Shown here: positions 11,334 to 22,182 of the stretch, piece after piece
Layout: each line of letters starts with the position of its first letter
Position numbering within the stretch: the stretch's first letter is position 1
NCBI RefSeq assembly: GCF_910592395.1
Contig: NC_088321.1
Coordinates: forward strand, 12,464,001 to 12,528,000
Source: Lineus longissimus
Lineage: Eukaryota; Nemertea; Pilidiophora; Heteronemertea; Lineidae
DNA: 64,000 nucleotides
Reading direction: 5' to 3'
Notes under the pieces: model-generated
What the model saw: only the letters and a program-made list of their open reading frames with translations
Database searches by the model: none
Told to the model about the DNA's origin: nothing
Translations under genes and position numbers: made by a program

Positions 11334-14300
11334 ATGCGCCGCCTACTTACCGTTATACATGTATTGCTCCTTCAATCCATCGTCTGTAGAAGTACTGGAG
11401 ACACATGTATCAACCACAGAGGTGAATTATTCAGGTCCCCGTTAATGAAATCGATTCGGCTCAGTCATTCCAGGCCGCACAAATTAGGTGATGACATCAT
11501 TCTAAATCCTATATCGGATAGTACGATGAATTCAAATGCTTAAAACAATTATACTTTTGCCGTATTAACAAAGTGCGTTAGGGTTGCTTGCCTTTCTCGA
11601 ATCATTTCAGAGCTTGGAGCAAAGCGTTTGGCCAGCAGGTGCCCACTGCCAAATGATTGCGTCATTTGCCGGTGGTTGCCGTTCTAAAATTCGCATTGGA
11701 CACATCGCCTCTTTCAAGAAAACTGATGGTACAGTTGTAGTTATAATTCATTGGAAAGCACAGCAATCAACTTTTCACATGCAACATATCATATTGCTTG
11801 AGTGGAGTGACTGAGCGCCTCAGGAAGGACCGGCCTATGGGTGAAACACTCACATGCTGGGTATGCACTTGTTCACGAGCCACGACAGTCTTTAGCGCCC
11901 AAAAGGGCTTCCAGTCTATTAAAAAGTTCAACATGAGCATTCATATCCCACCCCTTTTATGGCTGCGAAAGGCATACTTGTTTAGGCTCTACCCAGTAGT
12001 AGAACTTGGGTATTGTCTGGCTTGGGATCTTATTGGTGAGTGGATCCAATACACACTATATATCTGAATGATACCAATGGCAGCAGCTTGGATCGCAATT
12101 TCAAGATATTGGTGCTAATTTCTACGAAAGCCTAAAAGGCTCATCTGAAATTCGAAATCCGAAATTTGAGATGCAATATTAACCAATCAGAGGGAAACTT
12201 TCAACATTTCAAAACCAATTAGATGTCGTGAAACATTTTATTCGGTGAATGCAAAATGGCCGCAATCGGCACTGCGTTTATATGCATCATATCATTGTAA
12301 GAAGCTAGATCAACTCGACTTGCTGATGTCAGGTGATTATTTTACATATACCGTGATGCATTCTTGACGCAATGAAAAAAGCTTGACTTAATTGAACCAC
12401 CAGTTGTCTCTAAATTCACTTTGAAATTTCTCCATTGTCATAACTCAATGTTACACTTGATCTAATTTGCTAACTTAATTGAACCACCAGTTGTCTCTAA
12501 ATTCACTTTGAAATTTCTCCATTGTCATAACTCAATGTTACACTTGATCTAATTTGCTAAAAGTTTCCAAGCGATTAGGGATTTGGAATTTCGGGTTTCA
12601 GATTCGAGAATTTCGGACTTCGGATTTCGAATTTCAGATGGGCCTCTGAGCTTTCGTAAATTTTAGTAAATCAAGTTAAAGTAATAAAATTGACTGAGGC
12701 GATTTAAATGGAACAATGTTGTGTTCCTTTTCAGACACCAGTGTGATCTTTCTTAATGGAACTGACAGGAATATAAGGTAACTGCGTCTGTGGATTCTAC
12801 ATTATTCATAAACTTTGGAAGCAAAACCACTGCATCTTTGTTCCCTTTTATTCCCGCATCCAATATTGTAACACTGCTCAACAGGGGAGCTAGCTTCCAG
12901 TCTACCGCAATACGATGCTACACAGCCATAGAAGACCTACAGTTTGCTTCTTTTCATCGCCATTTCCGTCTGCAGTTCCAAGCCATCAGAATCAGTCGGG
13001 TATCAATCGGTTGCTCCACTCTACTTGAGGCTGTTTATGTTTATACATTGGCTGTGGCTCCGTGTACAGACTTTGTCATTTATGGCATCGGAATTTCTCC
13101 ATAGAAGTTAACGACTGTGTCTTTAAATGCAAAACTTTTCAAGACATTTTAACTCTACGATTTCAAAATCCCCCAGTGTGAAATACGGTGCAAATTACGC
13201 CAAGTCAACTTATTTTGGTGAGGTTCTCTCATTTAATGGATGTGATCATGATGTTAAGCTGAACATTGATCTTCAGAAAAACGATGTCGTTTCGTTTGCT
13301 CTCTACTTTCGGCAGCGTCACCATAACAGACGATGTGAATCAATAATTTGGATTTCTGGAAGACGCTTTGACGTTTACGTCAATAGCTTTCGTGGTATAC
13401 ATGTAATGTGTAATAACCGACATCATAAGAATTTGGCGCGAAGAACTGAAACTGGAAAGGCACTCAAGGCGCGTGTTTGGTATTTTATTGTTGTAACGGT
13501 GGACAAAGTAAGAAATATCCATAATATTTACCTCGACGGAGTAAAACTGGATGCTAGAAAGGTTCCTAGATATGTCAAGTTCAGATCAGGTCGCTTTCAT
13601 CTTCTTGGTCGTCATTTCCCCATCCCAGGAAGACGCTGCACTTCACATCCTTTTATCGGTGCTATGTCCAACCTTAGGATTTTTCCATGTCTGTTGAATC
13701 AACGGGAGGTTCGAAGTATTTATGAGAGCGGTAAGTCAGAAGTTAAGAGTTAGTGCCTTCATTTTCACCTATTTGAACTATCACACCCGGGTTTTGTTTT
13801 TATTGATCAGTTGTCTAAGACAAGTGTAACCAACAATAACATTGCGTCAACTCCTCCAACACGTTTAATGCAAACGTAAAGTGAACGTGTTGGTGACTTC
13901 TGTTGGAAAACCACAGGCATGCCAGGCCCTAATAGATCATTTCGAAACCCAACAGTAATGTTAGTGTTCAGCTTTGTCATTTAGTCCTCAGCATTGTAAA
14001 TACAAGTATAGGATACCTTGGACAAGCCATATTTTGTTACTGGATATTTCCCATCCATTCTTGGCACAACGCACAACACTGACCAGTATATAGAATTCAC
14101 ACTGATACAAGAATAAAGATTTTCTGGCCGAAAATGACAAATATCAATTGATTCCGCCAATGTAGACAAATGCATACTTACGAAATATAATTCGTTACCA
14201 TGCTAACAACTTATGAACGTTGAAACTGATCCCAGCCTGAAACTGCGGCAATAAAGACCTTGAACATGGCAGCACGTTCTCAGTTCCGTGTGGCACAGCT

Positions 14301-14893
14301 TTGTGATACAGTCATTCAGTCACAGCCAATCAGATTGTGGGTATTTTTACATATCACTCGCCGAATCCTCATTTCCCATTGTCATTACAGTTAAATATGA
14401 GAGTAAGTATGGCACGCATTCTCAAAAACTATTTTAAAGGGATTTTATACAAACATTCTGACTGCGAATGTTGTCTCTTTAAAACAGACTAGTTTGAGAC
14501 CTACAGTTTTAGTTTGAGGTACTTCAGAGATATAAAAGTTGTTCCTTGCTGTCGAGTATGTCGGTATTGACGTCTCCTCACACACCACTCGGGTGGAGTG
14601 GTCAGTATGTCAGTTTGACATTTTGACATTCATTTTACCTCGATCTACCCTCCCGTTGTTTGGAATAAAAAAATTTAACTTTAAACTATTGTTGTATAGA
14701 AAACCGACTGATGTTCATAAAGGAAGACGGCGACTCTGACTCCATTGACGAAATATCTTATAACAGAGGACCTGTCCGTTCAAAGATACAATGCAGCTTG
14801 TACTGTTATGACAAGAACACACGCAATGAGACCTGTAAAGCCTTTAGCTTTAATATCAACACAAACTGTTGTGAAATTTTACAAGATATGTAA
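11334..14893 (+). CDS. Unit C: secreted LamG-PAN protein, four exons
   Basis: Exons: 11334-11421, 12735-12777, 13177-13730, 14700-14893; 879 nt, 292 residues. Leader is MRRLLTVIHVLLLQSIVC. The first donor reads G|GTGAAT because ten bases after it are deleted relative to the other units; it still fits a donor but is weaker. The microexon carries one change, GTGATC for GTGTTC (Val-Ile instead of Val-Phe), unique in the array. The LamG exon is almost the same as unit B's (both have CESIIWISGRRFDVYVNS and PIPGRRC), differing for example in WYFIVV and RFHLLG. The PAN-like exon has C-x3-C, CKAF and NCCEIL. The S-M intron has an 87-bp tandem duplication and a deletion that removes the TA site used by pogo in units E and H. 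Confidence 0.73.
12117..12666. repeat. Intronic inverted-repeat element, unit C
   Basis: Same element as in unit B, with arms near 12122-12165 and 12600-12655. It is altered internally by loss of about 125 bp after GACGCAATGA (12368-12377) and by the 87-bp tandem duplication. Confidence 0.5.
12386..12559 (+). repeat. 87-bp exact-looking tandem duplication
   Basis: ACTTAATTGAACCACCAGTT starts at 12386 and again at 12473. The two 87-bp copies look identical by eye, which indicates a recent local duplication found only in this unit. Confidence 0.85.
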
Positions 14894-15008
14894 AAAATCA
14901 TTTCAGAAAAGCAAGGGATACAACGTTACAACTTTGTTCCATAGAGGAGGATTAGACATATTGTGTTAAATTTTATTGGATTCTTCGTGAGAATAATTGA
15001 ACATCAGG

Positions 15009-15151
15009 GATTCCCTCCTCAAAAACCGCTGTTACACCGGTGTAACCCAACACCGAGCAGGGTGGTCAAGTGTTGGTGTAGTGATGGTGTTACCTTGGTG
15101 ACGGTGTTACACCAACACTTTACACTTTCTCAACCCCAAGACTTGACCTGA
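15009..15151. other. Unit-C-specific filler segment with perfect palindrome
   Basis: This segment is not found in any other unit. It contains the perfect 16-bp palindrome GTTACACCGGTGTAAC at 15031-15046 and several further GTGTTAC/GGTGTTAC motifs up to about 15120. The flanks match positions about 950 bp apart in unit D, so either a deletion was repaired with filler DNA or a small element replaced the interval. Confidence 0.55.
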
Positions 15152-15315
15152 CACACTGTGACACTGTGAACGAGATTGTACAAAGGATGTTGTCTAATGA
15201 TAGTTTTTTAGCGGTTTTATAAAAGCGATATATAGATCGGACACTTCAATTTTTCGTATCGCAATAATCTTAGATATAAATGTTTCCAACGTTTGAAAAA
15301 GATTTATGATTTTTT

Positions 15316-15650
15316 GCCGGGAAGCCGACACGAATCGTGCCCCAGCCCGGGCAGGGTGTGATGTTGAGCCGTGAGTCAGATGCCCCGGACTCTGCCGCGC
15401 CTCGCGCATCACCTCGGGCGGGTGGCCCCTACAAGAGCACGAAGACGCAGGAAAGACCGGAAGATGACTCGGTCAGAGAGCCGAGGCCAAGACAGGGCAG
15501 GGCAGTTAGACAATAAGCCACGAGTCCATCGCCCCAGACTCTTCGGCATATCGTCCATCAACTCGATCCAGGTTGACCTTCCCGCTTGCCCTCCAAGGGC
15601 GTGAAGCCCAGGCATGTGCGAGACGGTATAGGCTGGCCTATACAGGTAAC
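15316..15650. repeat. GC-rich dispersed block, copy 1
   Basis: This is a markedly GC-rich island in an AT-rich background, present also near 23403, 33203 and 63923. It holds an internal imperfect direct repeat of ~45 bp about 149 bp apart (GAGTCAGATGCCCCGGACTC at 15373 and GAGTCCATCGCCCCAGACTC at 15522). A + strand frame is open for about 65 codons, rich in Pro and Arg, to a TAA at 15514-15516. A - strand frame is also open for more than 85 codons. Neither is recognised, and GC-rich DNA opens frames by chance. Origin unknown. Confidence 0.5.
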
Positions 15651-16744
15651 GCCAAGCCAAGCACAAAGCAATGTATAAAATTAGAATAAACAGCTCAAAT
15701 CTGATTAATGGCTTGTAAAATAAAATACTTAAAAATAGTGATTGGCATTGACACACACTGGCTACAAGCGAAGCTTAGCTCAAATTTATTAGTAATTTTG
15801 TCTTAACCAAACTTGGACTGCAGGAGAGTGTGAGAAGCAAGGATTTAAGGCAGAACATAAGAATTCAAAATACATAGTGTACATATTGGAAATTGATAGA
15901 TTTCGAAACTCTTTATCTTTTTGCTTCCAACTCAATCAATACGAACAATGGTTTCATTGATACGACCATGCGTGAATACAGTTAATGAGTTTTGAACTAT
16001 TTCACTGGGTGTTTTATCCTTGTTCCGGAAAGCTCTCTCTCTCTCTCTTTGCACCATCCTTTGCTTTATGTTCAAAGTCTGAGTAGAGTAGGCCAACATG
16101 TCGTAAAACAACGGCTCGTTTGCAAGTGTCACATCAACTCTGGTACTGGTCATGGCCACCTTAGCTCTTTCGTCGATACCGATTAACCGAGGCCGCAACT
16201 TCGACCGACAGCCTTCTTACTGTTGTGACAGGGCAGTAGATCTTTAATTATCGAGGCGCCTCCAAAATAATGGGTTACCAGCCTTAGGCGAAATACTGGA
16301 AAGTGGCAGCATCTTAGCCTGCGGGAAAAAGATTGGAACTACCTACTTTGATCACGACTTGAATTATACCATCGATTCGATAATAAATGATCATTATATT
16401 CGTCAAACGTTTTGTTTGAAGAGGCAATTTCTCAGTGGTGGCATGACGAATGTTCGTGCAAGAGGTATCAGTGTGTTGCTAGCGATGTCTAGTTGTGTCT
16501 ATCAAAATGATAAGTGAACATTTGCGTCGCAGCAGTGTACAATGCTCACATACATGCCTAAATCAAAGGGGTATTGAAATTGCCACCTGTGGCGAGAATT
16601 TACCTTTGCTGGGCGGAATTAGTCAACGCGGTATATTATGTACAATGATGTACACAAATTGAAAGTGTATATTGGGATTAAGGCTAATATATAACTTCGA
16701 CACAATGCAGGAACATAACTACACAATGTATCCGTTAAACCCTT

Positions 16745-17552
16745 GTCTTGTATTAGTAGATCCCTCCGCTTGATCGGAGCACCTTGCTCGGGTCGATATC
16801 CTGATCCTCTGCAAGTAGTTTTTCGTTTATCTTAATGTCTCGCGTAGTGTGCAGTTTGTGGCACTGCAAGTTTGAGAGTGTATTGGCACTTATTACGTTT
16901 TTGTTTAGCTTTAGCATGATAATATTTCTATTGTTTCTAGTGTTATTTTGAGTGATATATCCCCACCCGTTCAGCACCGCAGAGCATACTTCATCGTCTG
17001 TCCTTGGTGGCGTCAGCTTATCTTCTGTGTATAGTTTCTGGAGGTTCTCTATCCTGGCAGCTCTCATCTCTTGGATGATTGGGCATCTGATCAGGAAGTG
17101 AACAACATCCTCCTCCTCCTCGTTGCACAGGGGGCAGATTGGGGAGATCTCCTTTTTTAAGAACTGGACCTTTGTGACCTGTAGGCCGTATCTACCCACC
17201 AGTAGACGTGCCCTTGTGGTTGCAGCCTCCACCATATATGGTTTGCCTTTGCACGGAAGCCATAATGGGTGAGGTTTGCCTGTCCAAGTCTGATGAACAA
17301 TCACCCATTTGAGAGTCTTCTTACTGCCTGCCTCGATTGACAGTTTTGTGTACCATTTGTCCTTTACTGGTAGGGTTGTGTGTTCTCGCCAGGAAGATTT
17401 AGGCCAAGGGTACACTATTGCCTGATTCACATCAATGCCATAGTGCCATCCCAGCTTGCGGACCTGTGCAAACCAGCTCTTGGAAGTGTCTGTCTTCGTC
17501 GCTAATTGTCGCTAACCCTTCGTCGCTAATTGTCGCTAACCCTTTCGTCGCT
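16745..17552 (-). mobile_element. 5'-truncated LINE 3' end inserted upstream of gene D
   Basis: The fragment interrupts sequence that is continuous in unit F (near 34555: GTTAAACCCTTTGCG). The flanks repeat AACCCTT at 16738-16744 and 17553-17559, a likely 7-bp target-site duplication. The 3' end on the - strand lies only about 8 bp past the stop codon and has no poly-A. The 5' junction carries two copies of a 24-bp unit and a partial third, so the insertion ended in an irregular way. Confidence 0.75.
16753..17493 (-). pseudogene. C-terminal fragment of non-LTR retrotransposon ORF2
   Basis: An uninterrupted frame of about 247 codons runs from the truncated 5' junction to a TAA at 16753-16755. 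It has the C-terminal CCHC-like motif of LINE ORF2 proteins (CPLCNEEEEDVVHFLIRCP: C-x2-C-x8-H-x4-C), preceded by ARLLVGRYGLQVTKVQF, a common layout for the region after reverse transcriptase. Endonuclease and reverse transcriptase domains are missing, so it cannot mobilise itself. The lack of stops suggests recent insertion. The LINE clade cannot be decided from this part. Confidence 0.78.
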
Positions 17553-17559
17553 AACCCTT
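17497..17559 (+). repeat. 24-bp junction repeat at LINE 5' end
   Basis: CGTCGCTAATTGTCGCTAAC followed by CCTT occurs at 17497-17520 and again, identically, at 17521-17544. A shorter CGTCGCTAACCCTT follows at 17546-17559. Each ends in the target sequence AACCCTT, as expected from repeated priming or template slippage during target-primed reverse transcription. Confidence 0.85.
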
Positions 17560-18485
17560 TGTGCAGTGTGTACAAGTGGAGTGTGAGCCTTGGTAGTCTG
17601 GCAGTAGTTGTCTGTGAGGTCGTTTATGGACGTTTTTCATTCTCAGGCTATTTTAACGATAAACATTACAGCACTAAATATTTGCTATCGTTTTGTTTTG
17701 AAGAATGAAGTGTTTTTCTTTACGACTAACAGCTGTACTCTTACGGCAAGTGTATGCATGCCTTTTCAGCTGCAATCACTACCGGACCACCAGAAACGTT
17801 GCCTATTTTACCCCAAGCAAGATAGTTGAAACAGATATTATTGACTAAAGGTCATGCTTAGAAAACGCAATAGCGAGTTCTGGACTAAGAGATCCTGTCG
17901 AGGCACAAAATTGTTATTTAGACCACCTGAACGTCGTAAAAATAACTAAATTGGTGATTACCTGTTATGCAGTTCACGGACTGGAGTCAGTTATGCATGC
18001 AATGTTACCCAGATGGCAAGCTCTCATAATCACCTGCCTGAGGGGAACTCGAAACTGCAAAGATTTATCAATGGAAGGTTATTCGCCCGCCTTAGGTTTT
18101 AACAGGGCCGTTCAGAACTACCTATTTTTATAAGCGTTTCGTGGTAGGTTTTCTTTAAGAAAATTGTAAATGCGCCTTACAAAGAGCATTCAGACGCCAT
18201 TGCAACACAGTTGCGGCATGCGCGTGCACGCTAGGCAGACGGTCCTCGAAGCTCTGATCAAATTCGTATGATTATCTTTTAGTCAAGATTGAAAAAGAAT
18301 CTTTCAAGAATCGAGTAACGAATGTACATTGAAAATTCGAAGAATACACAGATACAGCTATACTTGATAACTCTGTTACATTCATTCGAACTTCTGAACG
18401 AGGTAGAAAAAACCCATTGTATTGGGATTGCTAATGTATTGTTAACCCACTCCGATCCAGTGTGAGTTAGGCTTTCAGTTCGACG

Positions 18486-21400
18486 ATGCGCCACCTACTT
18501 ACCGGTATATTACTCCTTCAATCCATCGCCTGTAGAAGTACTGGAGACAACTGTATCAACCACAGAGGTGAGTTGTTTGGAATTATTCAGGTCCCCGTCA
18601 ATGAAATCAATTCGGCTCAGTCATCCCAGGCCGCACAAATTAGGTGATGACATCATTCTAAATCCTATATCGGATAGTACGATGAATGCAAATGCTTAAA
18701 ACAATTATACGTTTGCCGTATTAACAAAGTGCGTTAGGGTTGCTTGCCTGCCTCAAATCATCTCAGAGGTTGGAGCAAAGCGTTTGGCCAGAAGGTGCCC
18801 ACCGCCAAATGATTGCATCATTGGCCGGTGGTTGCCGTTCTAAGATTCGCATTGGACAGATCACCCCTTTCAAGAAAACTGATGGTACAGTTGTAGTTAT
18901 AATTCATTAGAAAGCACAGCAATCAACTTTTCACATGCAATATATCATATTGCTTGAGTGGAGTTACTGAGCGCCTCAGGAAGGACCGGCCTATGGATGA
19001 AACACTCACATGCTGGGTATGCACTCGTTCACGAGCCACGACAGTCTTAAGCGCCCAAAAAGGGCTTCCAGTCTATTAAAAAGTTCAACATGAGCATTCA
19101 TATCCCACCCCTTTTATGGCTGCGAAAAGCATACTTGTTTAGGCTCTACCCATCGAGGCGGTAGTAGAACTCGGGTTTTGTCTGGCTTTGGATCTTATTG
19201 GTGAGTGGATCCAATACACACTGTATATTTTAATAATACCAATGACATCAGCAGAGATCGCAATTTAAAGACATAGGTGCTAATTTCTACGAAAGCCCAG
19301 CAGACTCATCGGAAATTCGCAATCCGAAATTTGAGATCCAATATTAACCAATCAGAGGGAAACTTTCAACATTTCAAAACCAATTAGATGTCGTGAAACA
19401 TTTTATTCGGTGAATGCAAAATGGCCGCAATCGGCACTGCGTTTATATGCATCAAATCATTGTAAGAAGCTAGATCAACTCGACTTGCTGATGTCAGGTG
19501 ATTATTTTACATATACCGTGATGCATTCTTGACGCAATGATTAGTAGAAAATAGGTCAAATATATTGCATTATTTCAAAATGATCTTCTTGCTAGTCTGA
19601 CAATCTCAAAGAATCCTGCCCATGTCGGGTTATAGCTGCAATTTAATAAAAAAAAGCTTGACTTATTTGAAGAACCATTGGTCTCTTTTGTCATTAGAGC
19701 AAAGTACTGATTGTTACACTTGATCTGATTGGCTAAACGTTTCCCAGCGACTAGTGATCGAGTTTGAATTTCCGATTCGGATTCGAGAATTTCGGACTCC
19801 GGATTTCTAATTTCAGATGGACCATCTGGGCTTTCGTAAATTTAAATAAATCAAGTTGTAATTTAAAATTGACTAAGGCGATTTATAATGGAACAATGTT
19901 GTGTTCCTTTGCATTTCAGACACCAGTGTGTTCTTTCTTAATGGAACTGACAGGAATATAAGGTAACTGTGCCTGTGGATTCTCCATTTTTCATAAACTT
20001 ATGAAGCAAAACCACTACATCTTTGTTTCCTTTTGGTCCCGCATCCAATATTGTCACACTGCTCAACAGGGAAGGTAGCTTCCTGTCTACCGCAATACGA
20101 AGCTACACAGCCATAGAAGATCTACAGTTTGCTTCTTTTCATCGCCATTTCTATCTATAGTTCAAAGCCATCAGAATAAATAGGGTATTAATCGGTTGCG
20201 TCACTCTACTTGAGGCTCTTTATGTTTAAACCTTTGGCTGTGGCTCCGTGTCAAGACTTTGTCATTTATGGCATCGGAATTTCTCCACAGCAGTTAGCAA
20301 ATGTGTCTTTAAATGCTGAAGTTTTCATGACATTGTATCGATTTCAAACTCCTCCAGTGTGAAATACGGTGCAAATTACGCCAAGTCAACTTTCTTTGGT
20401 GAGGTTCTCTCATTTAATCGATGTGATCATGAGGTTAAGCTGAACATTGATCTTCAGAAAAACGATGTCGTTTCGTTTGCTTTCTACTTTCGGCAGCGTC
20501 ACCATACCAGACGATGGGTATTTATAATTTGTATTTCTGGAAGACACTTTGACGATTTCGTCAGTAGCTTTCATGGTATAGATGTAATGTGTAATAACCG
20601 ACATAAGAATTGGGCGCGAAAAACCAAAACTGGAAAGGCACTCAAGGCGCGTGTTTGGTATTTTCTTGTTGTAACGGTGGACATAGTAAGAAATATCCAT
20701 AAGATTTACCTCGACGGAGTAAAACTGAATGCTAGGACGCTACCAAAATCTGTCAAAATCAGATCAGGTCGCTTTACTTTTCTTGGTCGTCGTTTACCCA
20801 CCCTAGGAGGACGCTGCACTTCACAACATTTTATCGGTGCCATGTCCAACCTTAGGATTTTTCCATGTCTGTTGAATGAACGGGAGGTTCGAAGTATTTA
20901 TGAGAGCGGTAAGTTAGAAGCTTTTCCAGCCATGAATAATTCATGGAAAAGGCTCAAGTCCATATGGTCGTCAACGTCTTCGGCGCTGGAGCTCAAAAAC
21001 ATTTGAACAAAACAAATTAAGTCAGTTAAAGTCCGTGGTATTAACTTTAGCTCGGCGTAAATATGGTTAAGTTCGCCAAGCTTAACTGAATCAGGTAAAG
21101 AGTTAGTGCCTTCATTTTCACCTATTTGAACTATCACACCCGATTTCTGTTTTTATTGATCAGTTGTGTAAGACAAGTTTAACCAACTATAACGTGGCGT
21201 CAACTCCTCCAACACGTTTAATGCAAACGTAAAGTGAACGTGTTGGTGACTTATGTTGGAAAACCACAGGCATGCCAGGCCCTAATAGATAATTTCGAAA
21301 CCCAACAGTAATGTTAGTGTTCAGCTTTGTCATTCAGTCCTCAGTATTGTAAATACAAGTATAGGATACCTTGGACAGGCCGTATTTTGTTACTGGATAT

Positions 21401-22182
21401 TTCCCATCCATTCTTGGCACAACGCACAACAATAACCAGTATATAGAATTCACATTGGTACCCGAATGAAGATTTTCTGGCCGAAAATGACAAAAATCAA
21501 TTCATTCCACCAATGTACACAAATGCATACTTACGAATAAATACCTTGAACATGGCAGCACGTTCTCAGTTCCGTGTGGCACGGCTTTGTGATACAGTCA
21601 TTCAGTCACAGCCAATCAGATTGTGGGTATCTTACATATCACTCGCCGAATCCTCATTTCTCATTGTCATTCCAGTTAAATATGAGAGTAAGTATGGCAC
21701 GCATTCTCAAAAACTATCTTAAAGGGATTTTATCCAAACATTCTGACTGCGAATGTTGTCTCTTTAAAACAGACTAGTTTGAGACCTACAGTTTTAGTTT
21801 GAGGTGTTTCAGAGTTATAGAAGTTGTTCCTTGCTGTCGGGTATGTCGGTAATGACGTCTCTTCACACACCACTCGGGTGGAGTGGTCAGAATATGAATT
21901 TGACATTTTGATATTCATTATACCTCGATCTACCCGCCTGTGGTTTTGTGAGAAATGGTAACTATAAAACCTTGTCGTATAGAAAACCGACTGATGTTCA
22001 TAAAGGAAGACGGTGACTCTGACTCCATTGACGAAATATCTTATAACAGAGACAGAGGGCCTGTCCGTTCAAAGATCCAATGCAGCTTGTACTGTTATGA
22101 CAAGAGCGCGCGCAATGAGACTTGTAAAGCCTTTAGCTTTAATATCAACACAAACTGTTGTGAAATTTTACAAGATATGTAA
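18486..22182 (+). CDS. Unit D: secreted LamG-PAN protein, four exons
   Basis: Exons: 18486-18567, 19920-19962, 20358-20908, 21983-22182 (stop 22180-22182); 876 nt, 291 residues. The leader is the shorter 27-codon form (MRHLLTGILLLQSIAC), shared only with unit F. The microexon is preceded by GCATTTCAG, the acceptor form also seen in F, G and I. In LamG, unit D shows STFFGEVLSFNRC, RRWVFIICIS, KNWARKTKT and LPTLGGRC, so it pairs with F. The PAN-like exon has a 6-bp in-frame insertion giving YNRDRGPV, found only here. The frame continuing past the LamG donor, open to 54 codons in some other units, meets a TGA at 21004-21006. No defect is visible in the spliced frame. Confidence 0.73.
19282..19845. 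repeat. Intronic inverted-repeat element, unit D
   Basis: The arms run near 19288-19335 and 19790-19840. Here the mirror relation extends further inward: ACCAATCAGAGGGAAAC on the left against GATTGGCTAAACGTTTCCC on the right. The TA site that pogo uses in units E and H is intact and empty near 19560. Confidence 0.5.

Larger units (their letters stand above)
14894..18485. other. Spacer C-D, no gene other than a LINE remnant
   Basis: The spacer starts with the common 3' flank and then departs abruptly at about 15009. A ~143-bp palindrome-rich segment stands in place of ~950 bp found after gene D. Then follow the GC-rich block, the common pre-signal module (from about 15880), a LINE 3' fragment (16745-17552), and the D/F-type sequence up to the signal exon. 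Confidence 0.55.

Noticed and set aside
14745-14969. Alternative frame across the PAN exon (starting MTKYLITEDL)
   Set aside because: The chosen frame joins in phase to the LamG exon and shows the PAN cysteine pattern; this one is a shadow.
15316-15650. GC-rich block as a tRNA-derived SINE
   Set aside because: No convincing A and B box pair and no A-rich or simple-repeat tail was seen.
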